NCBI RefSeq assembly: GCF_001411805.1 | Contig: NZ_CP007213.1 | Location: 3,410,001 to 3,474,000, forward strand | Length of the DNA stretch: 64,000 nucleotides | Source of the DNA: Burkholderia plantarii | GTDB taxonomy: Bacteria; Pseudomonadota; Gammaproteobacteria; Burkholderiales; Burkholderiaceae | Reading direction: 5' to 3' | Shown here: piece by piece, positions 8,823-17,790 of the stretch | Layout: every line of letters starts with the position of its first letter | Numbering within the stretch: position 1 is the stretch's first letter | Notes under the pieces: model-generated | What the model saw: only the letters and a program-made list of their open reading frames with translations | Databases searched by the model: none | What the model was told of the DNA's origin: nothing | Made by a program: the position numbers and the translations under genes

Positions 8823-9220
8823 TTAGCCAGGTGCGATTTCCTGCACCTCGTCCTTGGCAACCGCGATCACCCGTTCCTGCGACGTGGCCAGCAAATCCTG
8901 CGGCCGCCTGCCTCCCAGGAAGCTGCTGGACGACAGGAACCAGAAGGCGATGCCCCAAGCGTCCTTGCGGTCGCTCAATTCCTTGATGACCTGGGCCCGG
9001 GCCTTCAGCGGTCGAAAATCGGCATTCCGATCCAGTTCATCGGCAGGGAAATAATCGACGCCCACCCGTTCTCGGCGAGGACCGAACGCAAATGACCGGC
9101 GACGTGCTCGAACGAGAGTACCAACACCTGGACGGCACTGGATTGTCGGAGGCGGTTCCGAACCTGTTTCGGGGTTCCAGCCAGGGTGGAGACCCCAGGA
9201 TGGTCTTCCGCGACGCTCAT
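8823..9220 (-). pseudogene. Frameshifted DUF2384/Xre-MbcA-ParS antitoxin-like gene
   Basis: Translation starts at ATG 9220 behind GGAGAG and runs to a stop at 9005-9007. The continuation lies in another frame from about 9010 to TAA 8823. The downstream part, ending WFLSSSSFLGGRRPQDLLA then EVQEIAPG, resembles the toxin-binding C-terminal domain of the Xre/MbcA/ParS antitoxin family (tryptophan or aromatic residues, LGGRxPxDLL, terminal hG-like end). A one-base indel near 9010-9020 would rejoin the halves. No RES or other toxin gene is adjacent. The family assignment rests on a short motif and is moderate. Confidence 0.55.
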
Positions 9221-9316
9221 GATCTCTCCAGGAGAATCGGCGGCGGCCGCCGGGCGGCGAGGCACCCGCGCCTGCCGCCTGTCCCGGCGCCCGCGCCAGG
9301 AAATCGAGCATCGGGC

Positions 9317-10216
9317 TCAAGCCACGCAGCGCCGCCGCGCAAACACGCGCCGCGTCAGATCGAACGCCACCAGGTTCCCCGCCACCACCAGCACGAGCCC
9401 CAGCACCGCCAGCGGCGACCAGCGGTAGCCTTCGAAGATCGTCGACACCGTCAGCGCCACGAACGGGAACAGCACCGTGCAGTAAGCGGCGCGCTCCGGC
9501 CCGATCCGCCCCACCAGCATCAGGTACGAGGTGAAGCCGATCACCGAGCCCGGTATCGCCAGATAAGCGAGCGCTCCAAGATAGCGCGGCGCCATCTCCG
9601 GCACGAGCGGCAGCCCGGCCGCGAGCGAGCCGAGCGTGAGCACCGAGGCGCCGATCAGCATCGCCCACGCGTTGGTGGTGAGCGGATGCAGCCCCATCGC
9701 CTGCATCCGGCTCGACAGCAGGCTGCCGGTGGAGAAGCACAGCGTGCCGCCCAGCGCGATCACGAGGCCGCGCCAGGTGGCGGCGTCGCCGAGATGGCCG
9801 GCCATCTGTTGATAGAACAGGCAGCCGATTCCCATCAGCCCCAGCAGCGCGCCGGCGATCGCGGTGGGCTGCAGCGGGCGGCCGAGGAAGATCCGGCCGT
9901 TGATCGCGTTCAACAGCGGCGCGATCGAGAACACCACGGCCACCAGCCCGCTCGGCACCACCTGCTCGGCGTAGTAGAAGCACAGAAAGTTCAGACAGAA
10001 CAGCGCGAGACCCTGCGCGACGAGGAAGCGCCACGCCTCGCGGGGCGGCCGGATCGGCCGGCGCAGCAGGCGCAGGATCGCGAACAGCACGGCGGCGGCG
10101 ATCCAGAAGCGCCAGGCGATCGACACGGACGGCGGCACGCCGTCGAGTTGCCATTTGATGGCGATCCACGTGGTGCCCCAGATCAGCACCGTGACGACAT
10201 AAAGCAGAAGATTCAT
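9317..10216 (-). CDS. EamA/DMT-family transporter
   Basis: A 299-residue membrane protein with about ten hydrophobic helices in two EamA repeats. The N-terminus YVVTVLIWGTTWIAIKW matches the first EamA helix with its conserved W-G-xx-W pattern, and LGLMGIGCLF and VLGLVLVVAGN mark the ends of the two repeats. ATG 10216 starts close to the divergent AraC gene, which probably regulates it. Such carriers usually export amino acids or other small metabolites; the substrate is not visible. Confidence 0.9.
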   Translation of the reverse strand: MNLLLYVVTVLIWGTTWIAIKWQLDGVPPSVSIAWRFWIAAAVLFAILRLLRRPIRPPREAWRFLVAQGLALFCLNFLCFYYAEQVVPSGLVAVVFSIAPLLNAINGRIFLGRPLQPTAIAGALLGLMGIGCLFYQQMAGHLGDAATWRGLVIALGGTLCFSTGSLLSSRMQAMGLHPLTTNAWAMLIGASVLTLGSLAAGLPLVPEMAPRYLGALAYLAIPGSVIGFTSYLMLVGRIGPERAAYCTVLFPFVALTVSTIFEGYRWSPLAVLGLVLVVAGNLVAFDLTRRVFARRRCVA

Positions 10217-10360
10217 GAGTAGCGAGCGGCAGTAGCGGTGACGAGAACGGGAAGGCGCCGGGCGCTCCCCAGCCTCGACTGTGCCGTGCCGCGCGCCGCC
10301 GGGCTTGTCCGGAATTGCTGTCTTTATGAAATGGGCCGGGCCGGCGCGCGCGCGCGCCAC

Positions 10361-10366
10361 TATACT
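10361..10366 (+). promoter_or_regulatory. Candidate -10 box, leaderless AraC transcript
   Basis: TATACT ends six bases before ATG 10373 and no ribosome-binding site is present, so the mRNA would start at or near the start codon. The spacing is the same as at 1522-1534. The -35 region is G+C-rich and not recognisable. Confidence 0.4.
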
Positions 10367-10372
10367 GCGCCA

Positions 10373-11329
10373 ATGAAGCCAGCCCGCGCCACGCCGCCGA
10401 TCCTCCTCACGCCGCCCGCCACCGCCGCCGAACTCGCGAACGCCGCCGACCTGCCGTTCGGCATGCAGTCGGTGTGCCGCACGCTCGCCGAGACGGACGC
10501 GACGCTGCACCGCTTCGCGTGGCTCGGCGACCATCTCGCGGTCGCCGAATGGACGCGTGACACCGAGATCGCCGAAACGGCCTACGACCAGCCGGGCCAT
10601 CACACGCTGTCGTGCTACCTCGCGGGCGGCTACCGTACCGAGCGGCATAAGCTGCCGGGCCGCTACGGCGCGCCGAGCCGGCTCTGCGCGCTGCCCGGCG
10701 ACCACGAATCGCGCTGGTGGGTGCGCGGCAAGATGCACTTCATGCATCTGTACTTCCTGCCCGAGCACTTCTCGCGGCGCGCCGTGCGCGAACTCGACCG
10801 CGAGCCGCGCGAGCTGGGCCTGGCCGATCGCACCTATTTCGAGGACCCGCGCATGGCCGAGCTGTGCCGCTCGCTGCTGCTGGAATCGTGGGACGACGTG
10901 GACGGCCGGCTGCGCGCGAACGAAACCGCCCACGACGTGCTGAGCCTGCTGATGCGCGACCAGAGCGCCGTGCGCGCGGGCATGCCGCGCACCGGCGGCC
11001 TCTCGCCGGCGGTGCGACGGCGCCTGCGCGACTACATCGAGGCGCGGCTCGCGCAACCGATCACGCTCGGCGAACTCGCCGATCTCGCGGCGCTGTCCGA
11101 ATACCACTTCTCGCGGATGTTCCGCGTCTCGTTCGGCAGCCCGCCGCACGCCTGGATCGCCGAGCAGCGGCTGGCGCGCGCCCGCTCGCTGCTGCGCGGC
11201 ACGGCGCTGCCGCTCGCGCAGGTGGCCGCGCAATGCGGCTACGCGAACGCCGCGCACTTCAGCCACCGGTTCCGCGACGCGCACGGCGTCGCGCCCACCG
11301 CGTTCCGGCAGGCGATGCGGCGCGCGTGA
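10373..11329 (+). CDS. AraC-family transcriptional regulator
   Basis: A 318-residue regulator. The first 190 residues form an AraC-type sensor domain without a recognisable ligand class. The C-terminal DNA-binding domain covers residues about 215-318, with the first HTH around LGELADLAALSEYHFSRMF and the second ending QVAAQCGYANAAHFSHRFRD followed by GVAPTAFRQ. It diverges from the EamA exporter gene with a 156-base spacer, the usual layout for a regulator and its transporter target. ATG 10373 is chosen because the frame upstream lacks protein-like sequence. Confidence 0.92.
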   Translation: MKPARATPPILLTPPATAAELANAADLPFGMQSVCRTLAETDATLHRFAWLGDHLAVAEWTRDTEIAETAYDQPGHHTLSCYLAGGYRTERHKLPGRYGAPSRLCALPGDHESRWWVRGKMHFMHLYFLPEHFSRRAVRELDREPRELGLADRTYFEDPRMAELCRSLLLESWDDVDGRLRANETAHDVLSLLMRDQSAVRAGMPRTGGLSPAVRRRLRDYIEARLAQPITLGELADLAALSEYHFSRMFRVSFGSPPHAWIAEQRLARARSLLRGTALPLAQVAAQCGYANAAHFSHRFRDAHGVAPTAFRQAMRRA

Positions 11330-11620
11330 TGCGCTTGGGGCGGGTGGGTCGGTGGTTGCGCACGTTAGTTCGTCACCGCGTCGACCCGGCCGCGCATCGC
11401 CTCGTCGTCACGCCACCCCGCCGCCTGTCACCGCCTGCCCCATCGCATCGCGCGGCAAGGTTCCGGTTGCAGTTTTCGGACATCTGCCTATCATCGGTAC
11501 CTCGCGCCTCCACCTGCTCACCGAGATGTTCCCGCCTGTCTTCCCGCCCCGCCCCCGCACGTCCGCCCGGCCAGCCTCCGCCCACGCGGAAACGGCCGCC
11601 GCCACGGCGGCCCCGCGCCC

Positions 11621-12253
11621 ATGAACGGCCACGTCGCCTACACCGTGCTCGACCTGACGGGCACGTTCGCGTTCGCGATCAGCGGCGCGGTGGCCGCGCG
11701 CCAGCGCCGGCTCGACCTGTTCGGCGTGGTGTTCGTCACGTTCATCGTGGCGTGCGGCGGCGGCATCGTGCGCGACATCTGCATCGGCGCCGTGCCGCCG
11801 GCGGGCCTCGCGAACTGGAGCTATCTGGCGGTCTCGCTCGGCGCGGCCGCGCTGACCATCGCCGCCTACCAGAAGGTGCGCCGGCTGCGCTATCCGGTGC
11901 TGCTGTTCGACGCGATCGGGCTTGGGCTGTTCGCCGTGTCGGGCGCGCAGAAGGCGCTCGCCTACAGCGGCAGCGCCGAGGTGGCGATCCTGCTCGGCAT
12001 GTTCAGCGCGGTGGGCGGTGGCGTGATCCGCGACGTGCTGCTCTCGCGCGTGCCGGCCATCCTGCAGCGCGAGATCTACGCGCTGGCCGCGCTGGTCGGC
12101 GCCACGGCGGAGGTGGTCTCGCTGCGCACCAACTGGCTGCCGGTGCTCGCGCCGTGGCTCGCGATCGGCGCATGCGTGGCGATCCGCCTGTCGTCGCTCT
12201 ACTTCGGCTGGCGGCTGCCGGTGTTCGGCCGGCGCCGCCCGGCCGGCGAGTGA
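11621..12253 (+). CDS. Trimeric intracellular cation (TRIC) channel family protein
   Basis: A 210-residue inner-membrane protein with seven predicted helices made of two repeats of the UPF0126/TRIC fold. DLTGTFAFAISGAVAA and the repeat copy FDAIGLGLFAVSGAQKAL show the internal duplication, each followed by a GGGIxRD motif (CGGGIVRDI and VGGGVIRDVL) typical of the family. Bacterial homologues form K+/cation-permeable trimers. It appears to be a single-gene unit; the 290 bases before it hold nothing I can identify. Confidence 0.92.
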   Translation: MNGHVAYTVLDLTGTFAFAISGAVAARQRRLDLFGVVFVTFIVACGGGIVRDICIGAVPPAGLANWSYLAVSLGAAALTIAAYQKVRRLRYPVLLFDAIGLGLFAVSGAQKALAYSGSAEVAILLGMFSAVGGGVIRDVLLSRVPAILQREIYALAALVGATAEVVSLRTNWLPVLAPWLAIGACVAIRLSSLYFGWRLPVFGRRRPAGE

Positions 12254-12305
12254 AGGGCCGCGGCCGGTCTTCCACCCCGGCCCGCGTCGCGCCTTACGCG
12301 CGCGC

Positions 12306-13412
12306 CTAACGCATCAGGTCGAAATACGCCTCGGCCACCACGGCGCCGTTCACGATCAGTTCGACGCCGTGGCGCCCCGCGTAATGCACGCGCGTGGTGA
12401 AATCGCGAATCGTCTGGCTGCGAACGAGCGTGACCCGCTGCCCGGGCGCGAGCGTCAGCGTCTTCAGCTTGAACACCTTGTGTACGATCGCGCCGCTCCT
12501 CTTCACGTAGCCCACCCGGTAGTCAACGACGAGCCGTTGGGCGGCCGGTGCGCGCGACCGCAGTTCGCCGGCCAACGTGAGCGTTTCGCCGAGCGCGAGC
12601 GCGGCCGGCGTGACCGTGAACGGCCCGACCTCGATCTCGGGCGCCGCCTGTGCGCCAAGCAGCGCGAGCGCCTGCGCATCGCCGCGCTTGACGAGCGTGC
12701 GCAGCGCATGGCCGACGATCCAGCGCGTGCCGGCATCGTCCATGCCCCAGGCCGCGGCACGCGCCATCACCCAGGCCGGGTGCTGCTTCGTCACGTCGTT
12801 CAGGTGATTCGCCACCGAGCGCCGCACGTAGGCGCTCGCGTCGGCGCGCAGATTATCGAGGATCGGCGCGGCCAGCGCCGGATCGGCCTCGATCTCGCGC
12901 AGCCGGAACGACCACGGCAGCCGCGGGCGGCTGCCCTCGCTGGCGAGCCGGCGCACCGCGTCGTCGTTGTCGCGGGACCACTCCGTCATGATCGCGAGCG
13001 CGCGGCGCGGGTCGTCGCGCAGGAATTCGCGCACCGCGAATTCCGCCGTGCCGTGGCGCGTGAGCTGCGCGAGCGCCGCCATCGAGCGTTCGAACGCGTG
13101 GCGGCCGAACTGCCCGACGTAATCGGGTGCGACCAGCGACAGGAAGCCGCCGCCAAGCCGCGGCGCGGCCTCGACGAGCAGCGCGAGCACGGCCTCGTGG
13201 CCGCCCGGCAACGCCCGCGCGCCGGCCTCGATCGCCATGCTCGCGCGGCGCACGCGCGCCATCAGCGAGAGAGCGTCGAGGCCGTCGAGCGCGACCGCCA
13301 GAAACGCGCGCGCGTCGAAGCCGCGCTCGATCGAGGTCAGGATGGACGATAGCGAGCGGAGCTGCCGCTCTCCCATCGAGAGCTTGAGCGGGACGGCGGA
13401 CTGGGTGGTCAT
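12306..13412 (-). CDS. AlkC-type DNA alkylation repair protein
   Basis: A 368-residue protein. Residues about 1-260 are helical HEAT-like repeats of the AlkC/AlkD DNA glycosylase superfamily, with RRALAIMTEWSRDND, LRADASAYVRRSVANHLND and QHPAWV as family-like blocks. Residues about 270-368 form a beta-rich segment ending YAGRHGVELIVNGAV and AEAYFDL, which fits the Ig-like domain at the end of one AlkC branch. AlkC enzymes remove N3- and N1-methylated bases without base flipping. The gene stands alone, convergent with the TRIC gene. Confidence 0.85.
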   Translation of the reverse strand: MTTQSAVPLKLSMGERQLRSLSSILTSIERGFDARAFLAVALDGLDALSLMARVRRASMAIEAGARALPGGHEAVLALLVEAAPRLGGGFLSLVAPDYVGQFGRHAFERSMAALAQLTRHGTAEFAVREFLRDDPRRALAIMTEWSRDNDDAVRRLASEGSRPRLPWSFRLREIEADPALAAPILDNLRADASAYVRRSVANHLNDVTKQHPAWVMARAAAWGMDDAGTRWIVGHALRTLVKRGDAQALALLGAQAAPEIEVGPFTVTPAALALGETLTLAGELRSRAPAAQRLVVDYRVGYVKRSGAIVHKVFKLKTLTLAPGQRVTLVRSQTIRDFTTRVHYAGRHGVELIVNGAVVAEAYFDLMR

Positions 13413-13618
13413 CGGCTTGAGGGCGGCACGACGGGTGGCGCTGAAGCGAGGGGGATGCCGAGTATGACCGAGGCTGCTGTCAGGTTTCGTCAGTAGACTT
13501 CGGTTCGCCGACGGGTCACCGGCGCGAGGCCGCCATGGCGGCTCGGTCGGAGCGGGCCGCCTGCCGTGCGGGTCCGTTCCCGGCCACCGCCGCCGCCCAT
13601 CCCGGCATCGGCCGGATC

Positions 13619-15430
13619 TCAGCCGGCGCCAAGGCCGGCTTCCTGCGCCGCCAGCCTGACCACCGCCGCCAATCTCAGCGCCGCCTCGTCCATGCGCGCC
13701 TCGTCAAAACCGCCGAAGCCCAGCACGAGCCCCGGCCGCGCGGTGCCGGGCGCGTACATCGGCGACACGGGCCGCACCGCCACGCCGGCCTCGCGCGCGA
13801 GCGCCACCACGCGCCGGTCGTCGAAGCCGGACGCGAGCCACAGCACCAGATGCATGCCCTGATCGCTCGGCGCGCGCCATGCCAGCGCGGGCGGCAGCGC
13901 CGCGTCGAGCGTCGCGATCAATCGCGCGCGGCGCGCCGCGTAGACGCCGCGCACGCGCCGGATGTGGCGGTCGAGATGCCCCTCGGCAATGAACGCAGCC
14001 AGCACGTGCTGGTCGGCCTCGGGCGCGTGGCGGTCCATCAGCACGCGCGCGCCGCGAAACGCCGCCGCGAGCGCGCCGGGCACGATCGCGTAGCCGAGCC
14101 GCAGCGACGGAAACAGGATCTTGCTGAAGGTGCCGAGATAGACGACGCGCTGCGGGTCGAGCCCCTGCATGGCCGGGAACGGATGCCCGGCGTAGCGCAG
14201 CTCGCTGTCGTAATCGTCCTCGACGACCCACGCGCCGGCCGTCCGCGCCCAGTCGACGAGCGCGGCGCGGCGCGCCACGCTGAGCGGCATGCCGAGCGGA
14301 TACTGGTGCGAGGGCGTGACGAAGGCCGCGCGCGCCTGGGGCGCGAGGCGCAGGCCGGCCTCGACGTCGAGCCCCTCGGCGTCCACCGGCACGCGCACGA
14401 TCGCGTCGCGGCGGCCGGTACTCTCCAGGATCGCCGTGATGCCGCGATAGGCCGGATTCTCGACCCAGGCGGCATCGCCGGCGCCGAGCAGCACCTGGCT
14501 CGCGAGAAACAGCCCCTGCTGCGTGCCGCTCGTCACGATCACCTGATCGGCGTCGCAGCGCACCGAGCGCGAGCGGCGCACGTAGCCGGCGATCGCCTCG
14601 CGCAGCGCCGCCACCCCGCGTGGATCGCCATAACCGGACGGCACCGCGGCGCCGCGCGCGCGCAGGCGGTTGCCGAGCCGCCGCCAGGCGGCGTCGGGCA
14701 GCGTCGGGCCGCCCGGCACCGACACCGCGAACGGCACCGGCGGCAGCGGCTCGAAATCGGCGGCGATCGCCGCGAACGCGGCGGCCGGCCCGGGCAGGCG
14801 AGCGGGTGTCGCCGGCTCGCCCCTCGAGCGCGACGGAGGCGACGAAAGCGGCAAAGCCGGCGATGCGCCGCCGCCAGCCGCTGCCGGCCGCCCGGCGGCG
14901 TGAACCGACGGCGCGACGCATGCCGCCGTGTCGCCAAGCCGATCGCCGTCGGCGGCAGGCTCTCGCCCGACGGCGTGAACCGACCTCGAGATGTATGCCG
15001 CCGTGTCGAGCCGATCACCGTCGGCCATCGATTCTCCCCCGGAAGCGAAGTCCACCTGGCCGCCCGGCCGCCCGCGCCGGCCCGACCGCAGCGGCCCGCC
15101 ATCGGCCGCGCGCGGCACTACCCAGGCGTCCACGCCCGAAGCACCGCCCGCCGTCGGCATCACGGCCGCCGCCACCCAGGTCCCGGTACGCCCGCGCGCC
15201 ACCAGAAACCCCTCGGCGATCAGCTGCTCGAACGCCTCGGTCACGGTCCCGCGCGCCACGCCGAGCGCCTGCGCCAGCGGCCGCGTGGCCGGCAGCGGCT
15301 CGCCGGCGCGCAACTCGCCGCGCCCGATCGCGTCGCGCAGGCGCTGCGCGAGCTGGCGGCTCAACTGGCCCGCCGCGCGGTCGAGCGGGCCGAGCGACGG
15401 GATTTCGGGCGTCTTGGCGGTGCGTGCCAT
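13619..15430 (-). CDS. MocR-type (GntR plus aminotransferase) regulator with expanded linker
   Basis: A 603-residue protein, longer than the usual 470-500. Residues about 15-85 are the GntR winged helix (LRDAIGRGELRAGEPLPATR, then LGVARGTVTEAF). Residues about 225-600 form a class I aminotransferase fold with YLGTFSKILFPSLRLGY carrying the PLP-binding Lys and VEDDYDSELRY the Asp. The linker (about 90-220) is unusually long and holds a 24-residue tandem repeat. It diverges from the PaiB-like gene at 15544, probably its target. MocR regulators typically sense PLP or amines. Confidence 0.92.
   Translation of the reverse strand: MARTAKTPEIPSLGPLDRAAGQLSRQLAQRLRDAIGRGELRAGEPLPATRPLAQALGVARGTVTEAFEQLIAEGFLVARGRTGTWVAAAVMPTAGGASGVDAWVVPRAADGGPLRSGRRGRPGGQVDFASGGESMADGDRLDTAAYISRSVHAVGREPAADGDRLGDTAACVAPSVHAAGRPAAAGGGASPALPLSSPPSRSRGEPATPARLPGPAAAFAAIAADFEPLPPVPFAVSVPGGPTLPDAAWRRLGNRLRARGAAVPSGYGDPRGVAALREAIAGYVRRSRSVRCDADQVIVTSGTQQGLFLASQVLLGAGDAAWVENPAYRGITAILESTGRRDAIVRVPVDAEGLDVEAGLRLAPQARAAFVTPSHQYPLGMPLSVARRAALVDWARTAGAWVVEDDYDSELRYAGHPFPAMQGLDPQRVVYLGTFSKILFPSLRLGYAIVPGALAAAFRGARVLMDRHAPEADQHVLAAFIAEGHLDRHIRRVRGVYAARRARLIATLDAALPPALAWRAPSDQGMHLVLWLASGFDDRRVVALAREAGVAVRPVSPMYAPGTARPGLVLGFGGFDEARMDEAALRLAAVVRLAAQEAGLGAG
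14879..15022 (-). repeat. 72-base tandem repeat in the MocR linker
   Basis: Two adjacent 24-codon units (15022-14951 and 14950-14879) encode DGDRLDTAAYISRSVHAVGR plus EPAA and DGDRLGDTAACVAPSVHAAG plus RPAA. They lie between the DNA-binding and aminotransferase domains and explain part of the extra length of the protein. Confidence 0.8.
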
Positions 15431-15435
15431 CGATT

Positions 15436-15470
15436 CTGGTCTATTGAAATATCAAAAAACTGGCCCTTCA
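15436..15470. promoter_or_regulatory. Candidate MocR direct-repeat operator
   Basis: CTGGTCTATTG (from 15436) and CTGGCCCTTCA (from 15460) repeat in the same direction at 24-base spacing, just upstream of the MocR start codon and facing the PaiB-like gene. MocR proteins commonly bind direct repeats of this kind. Function inferred. Confidence 0.4.
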
Positions 15471-15543
15471 TCATAAGCCAGCAACGGCGCAGAATGCCGC
15501 CAACCCCAATCGGGCCACCGCCCCTTCCCCACCCGGAGCCGCC

Positions 15544-16272
15544 ATGTACCTGCCCGCCCATTTCGCCGAAGCGCGCCCCGAGGCGCTGCACGCGCTGATC
15601 GCCGCGCATCCGTTCGGCGCGCTCGTCACGCACGGCCCGGACGGGCTCGACGCGAACCACCTGCCGTTCGAACTCGACGCGCAGGCCGGCCCGCACGGCG
15701 TGCTGCACGCGCACGTGGCGCGCGCCAATCCGGTCTGGCAGCAGTTGCACGACGGCGCCCCGGTGCTGGTGATCTTCCGCGCGATGGACGCCTACGTCTC
15801 GCCGAACTGGTATCCGGGCAAGCACGAGACGCACCGCCAGGTGCCGACCTGGAACTACGCGGTGGTCCACGCCCACGGCCGCCTCACGGTGCGCGACGAC
15901 ACGCGCTACGTGCGCGGCGTGGTGGCCCGCCTCACGCGCACGCACGAGGCCGCGCAGCCGGTGCCGTGGAAGATGGGCGACGCGCCAGCCGACTATCTGG
16001 AGCCGATGCTTGCGGCCATCGTCGGCATCGAGATCGAGATCACGCGGCTCGAAGGCAAGGCGAAGCTGAGCCAGAACAAGGACGCGCGCGACCGGGAAGG
16101 CGCCGCCGCGGGCCTGCACGCGCAGGGCCGGCACGAGATCGCCGCGGCGATGCGCGCGGGCGGCATCGGCACGGCACCCGGGAACCCGGCCGGCGACGCA
16201 TCCGGGCACCTGTCCGATCCTCGATCCGATCGTGAACCGGATATCGGAGCGGGCACCGACATAACGAAATGA
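15544..16272 (+). CDS. PaiB-type FMN-binding negative transcriptional regulator
   Basis: A 242-residue member of the PaiB/FMN-binding split-barrel family. MYLPAHFAEARPEALHALIA is the typical N-terminus; AYVSPNWYPGKHETHRQVPT plus WNY is the strongest signature. The C-terminal GIEIEITRLEGKAKLSQNK segment is also diagnostic. Residues after about 205 form a low-complexity tail. It is divergently paired with the MocR regulator; such pairs recur in proteobacteria, suggesting a role in PLP, amine or polyamine metabolism. The exact activity of PaiB-like proteins in this group is not clear. Confidence 0.92.
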   Translation: MYLPAHFAEARPEALHALIAAHPFGALVTHGPDGLDANHLPFELDAQAGPHGVLHAHVARANPVWQQLHDGAPVLVIFRAMDAYVSPNWYPGKHETHRQVPTWNYAVVHAHGRLTVRDDTRYVRGVVARLTRTHEAAQPVPWKMGDAPADYLEPMLAAIVGIEIEITRLEGKAKLSQNKDARDREGAAAGLHAQGRHEIAAAMRAGGIGTAPGNPAGDASGHLSDPRSDREPDIGAGTDITK

Positions 16273-16481
16273 GCCAGCTGCGCGGCCCCGGGCGCCGCGC
16301 CGCGAAGCGGCCCTCGCGCACCGGCCGCGCCTAGCGGGCGGGCGACCCGCAGCCGGGCCCGGCCGGAGTCGGATGAGTCGGATGAATCGGCCGCAATCGT
16401 TCGCGGCGTCGCGGGGCATCCATTACAATGCACGGCGTTTCCGTTCTTCGAACTACGACTTCCCCGCATTCAGAGGCTTTC

Positions 16482-17684
16482 ATGATCATCAAACCGCGCG
16501 TGCGTGGCTTCATCTGCGTGACCACTCATCCCGTCGGCTGCGAGGCCAACGTCAAAGAACAGATCGACTACGTGGTCAAGCAAGGCCCGATCGCCAACGG
16601 TCCGAAGAAGGTGCTGGTGATCGGCGCGTCGACGGGCTACGGCCTGGCCGCGCGCATCTCGGCGGCGTTCGCGTCGGGCGCGGACACGCTCGGCGTGTGC
16701 TTCGAGCGCGCCGGCAGCGACAGCAAGCCGGGCACGGCCGGCTGGTACAACACGGCCGCGTTCGAGAAGTTCGCGAAAGCCGAGGGCCGCTACGCGAAGA
16801 CGATCAACGGCGACGCGTTCTCCGACGAAGTGAAGCGCGTGACGCTCGAGACCATCAAGGCCGACCTCGGCCAGGTGGATCTGGTGGTCTACAGCCTGGC
16901 CTCGCCGCGCCGCACGCATCCGAAGACGGGCGTGGTCCATCAGTCCACGCTGAAGCCGATCGGCAAGACGGTGCAGTTCCGCGGCCTCGACACCGACAAG
17001 GAAGTGATCCGCGAGGCGGTGCTGGAGCCGGCCACGCAGGAGGAAGTCGACAACACGGTGGCCGTGATGGGCGGCGAGGACTGGAAGATGTGGGTGGACG
17101 CGCTGCGCGAGGCCGGCCTGCTGGCCGAAGGCGCGAAGACCACGGCGTTCACCTATCTCGGCGAACAGATCACGCACGACATCTACTGGAACGGCTCGAT
17201 CGGCGCGGCCAAGAAGGATCTCGACCGCACCGTGATCGGCCTGCGCGAATCGCTCGCGCCGCTCGGCGGCGATGCGCGCGTGTCGGTGCTGAAGGCGGTG
17301 GTCACGCAGGCCAGTTCGGCGATCCCGATGATGCCGCTGTACCTGTCGCTGCTGTTCAAGGTGATGAAGGAAACCGGCACGCACGAAGGCTGCATCGAGC
17401 AGGTGTACGGGCTGCTGCACGACACGATGTACGGCAACACCCCGCACCTGGACGAAGACGGCCGCCTGCGCGCCGACTACAAGGAACTCGACCCGCAGGT
17501 GCAGGCCAAGGTGGCGGCGCTGTGGGACCACGTCACCAACGAGAACCTCTACGAAATCACCGATTTCGCCGGCTACAAGCACGAGTTCCTGCGCCTGTTC
17601 GGCTTCGAGATCGCCGGCGTGGACTACGACGCCGAAGTCGATCCCGACGTGGAGATCCCCGGCGTGATCCAGGTCGGCATCTGA
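16482..17684 (+). CDS. fabV: Trans-2-enoyl-ACP/CoA reductase FabV
   Basis: A 400-residue NADH-dependent enoyl reductase, the normal FabV length. [20 protein letters not shown] is the family N-terminus, [11 protein letters not shown] the nucleotide-binding loop, and the expanded active-site spacing Y-x8-K lies around [20 protein letters not shown] followed by AKKDL. It performs the last step of fatty-acid elongation and is a triclosan-tolerant isozyme in other bacteria. ATG 16482 is chosen over an upstream start because MIIKP matches the conserved N-terminus. TACAAT at 16424-16429 may be its -10 box. Confidence 0.97.
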   Translation: MIIKPRVRGFICVTTHPVGCEANVKEQIDYVVKQGPIANGPKKVLVIGASTGYGLAARISAAFASGADTLGVCFERAGSDSKPGTAGWYNTAAFEKFAKAEGRYAKTINGDAFSDEVKRVTLETIKADLGQVDLVVYSLASPRRTHPKTGVVHQSTLKPIGKTVQFRGLDTDKEVIREAVLEPATQEEVDNTVAVMGGEDWKMWVDALREAGLLAEGAKTTAFTYLGEQITHDIYWNGSIGAAKKDLDRTVIGLRESLAPLGGDARVSVLKAVVTQASSAIPMMPLYLSLLFKVMKETGTHEGCIEQVYGLLHDTMYGNTPHLDEDGRLRADYKELDPQVQAKVAALWDHVTNENLYEITDFAGYKHEFLRLFGFEIAGVDYDAEVDPDVEIPGVIQVGI

Positions 17685-17733
17685 GGCTGCCGCGCGGCAA
17701 GCGCGACCTGAAGAAAACGTAGGAAAGCAGCGG

Positions 17734-17772
17734 AAAAAAGCGGCGCCGGCTTCCACCGGGCGCCGCTTTTTT
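17734..17772. terminator. Bidirectional rho-independent terminator between fabV and katE
   Basis: The arms 17740-17747 (GCGGCGCC) and 17759-17766 (GGCGCCGC) form an 8-base G+C stem. It is extended by six A residues (17734-17739) and six T residues (17767-17772), so either strand ends in a U tract. It serves both convergent genes. Confidence 0.85.
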
Positions 17773-17790
17773 GTTAGCGCGTGCCGCTCG

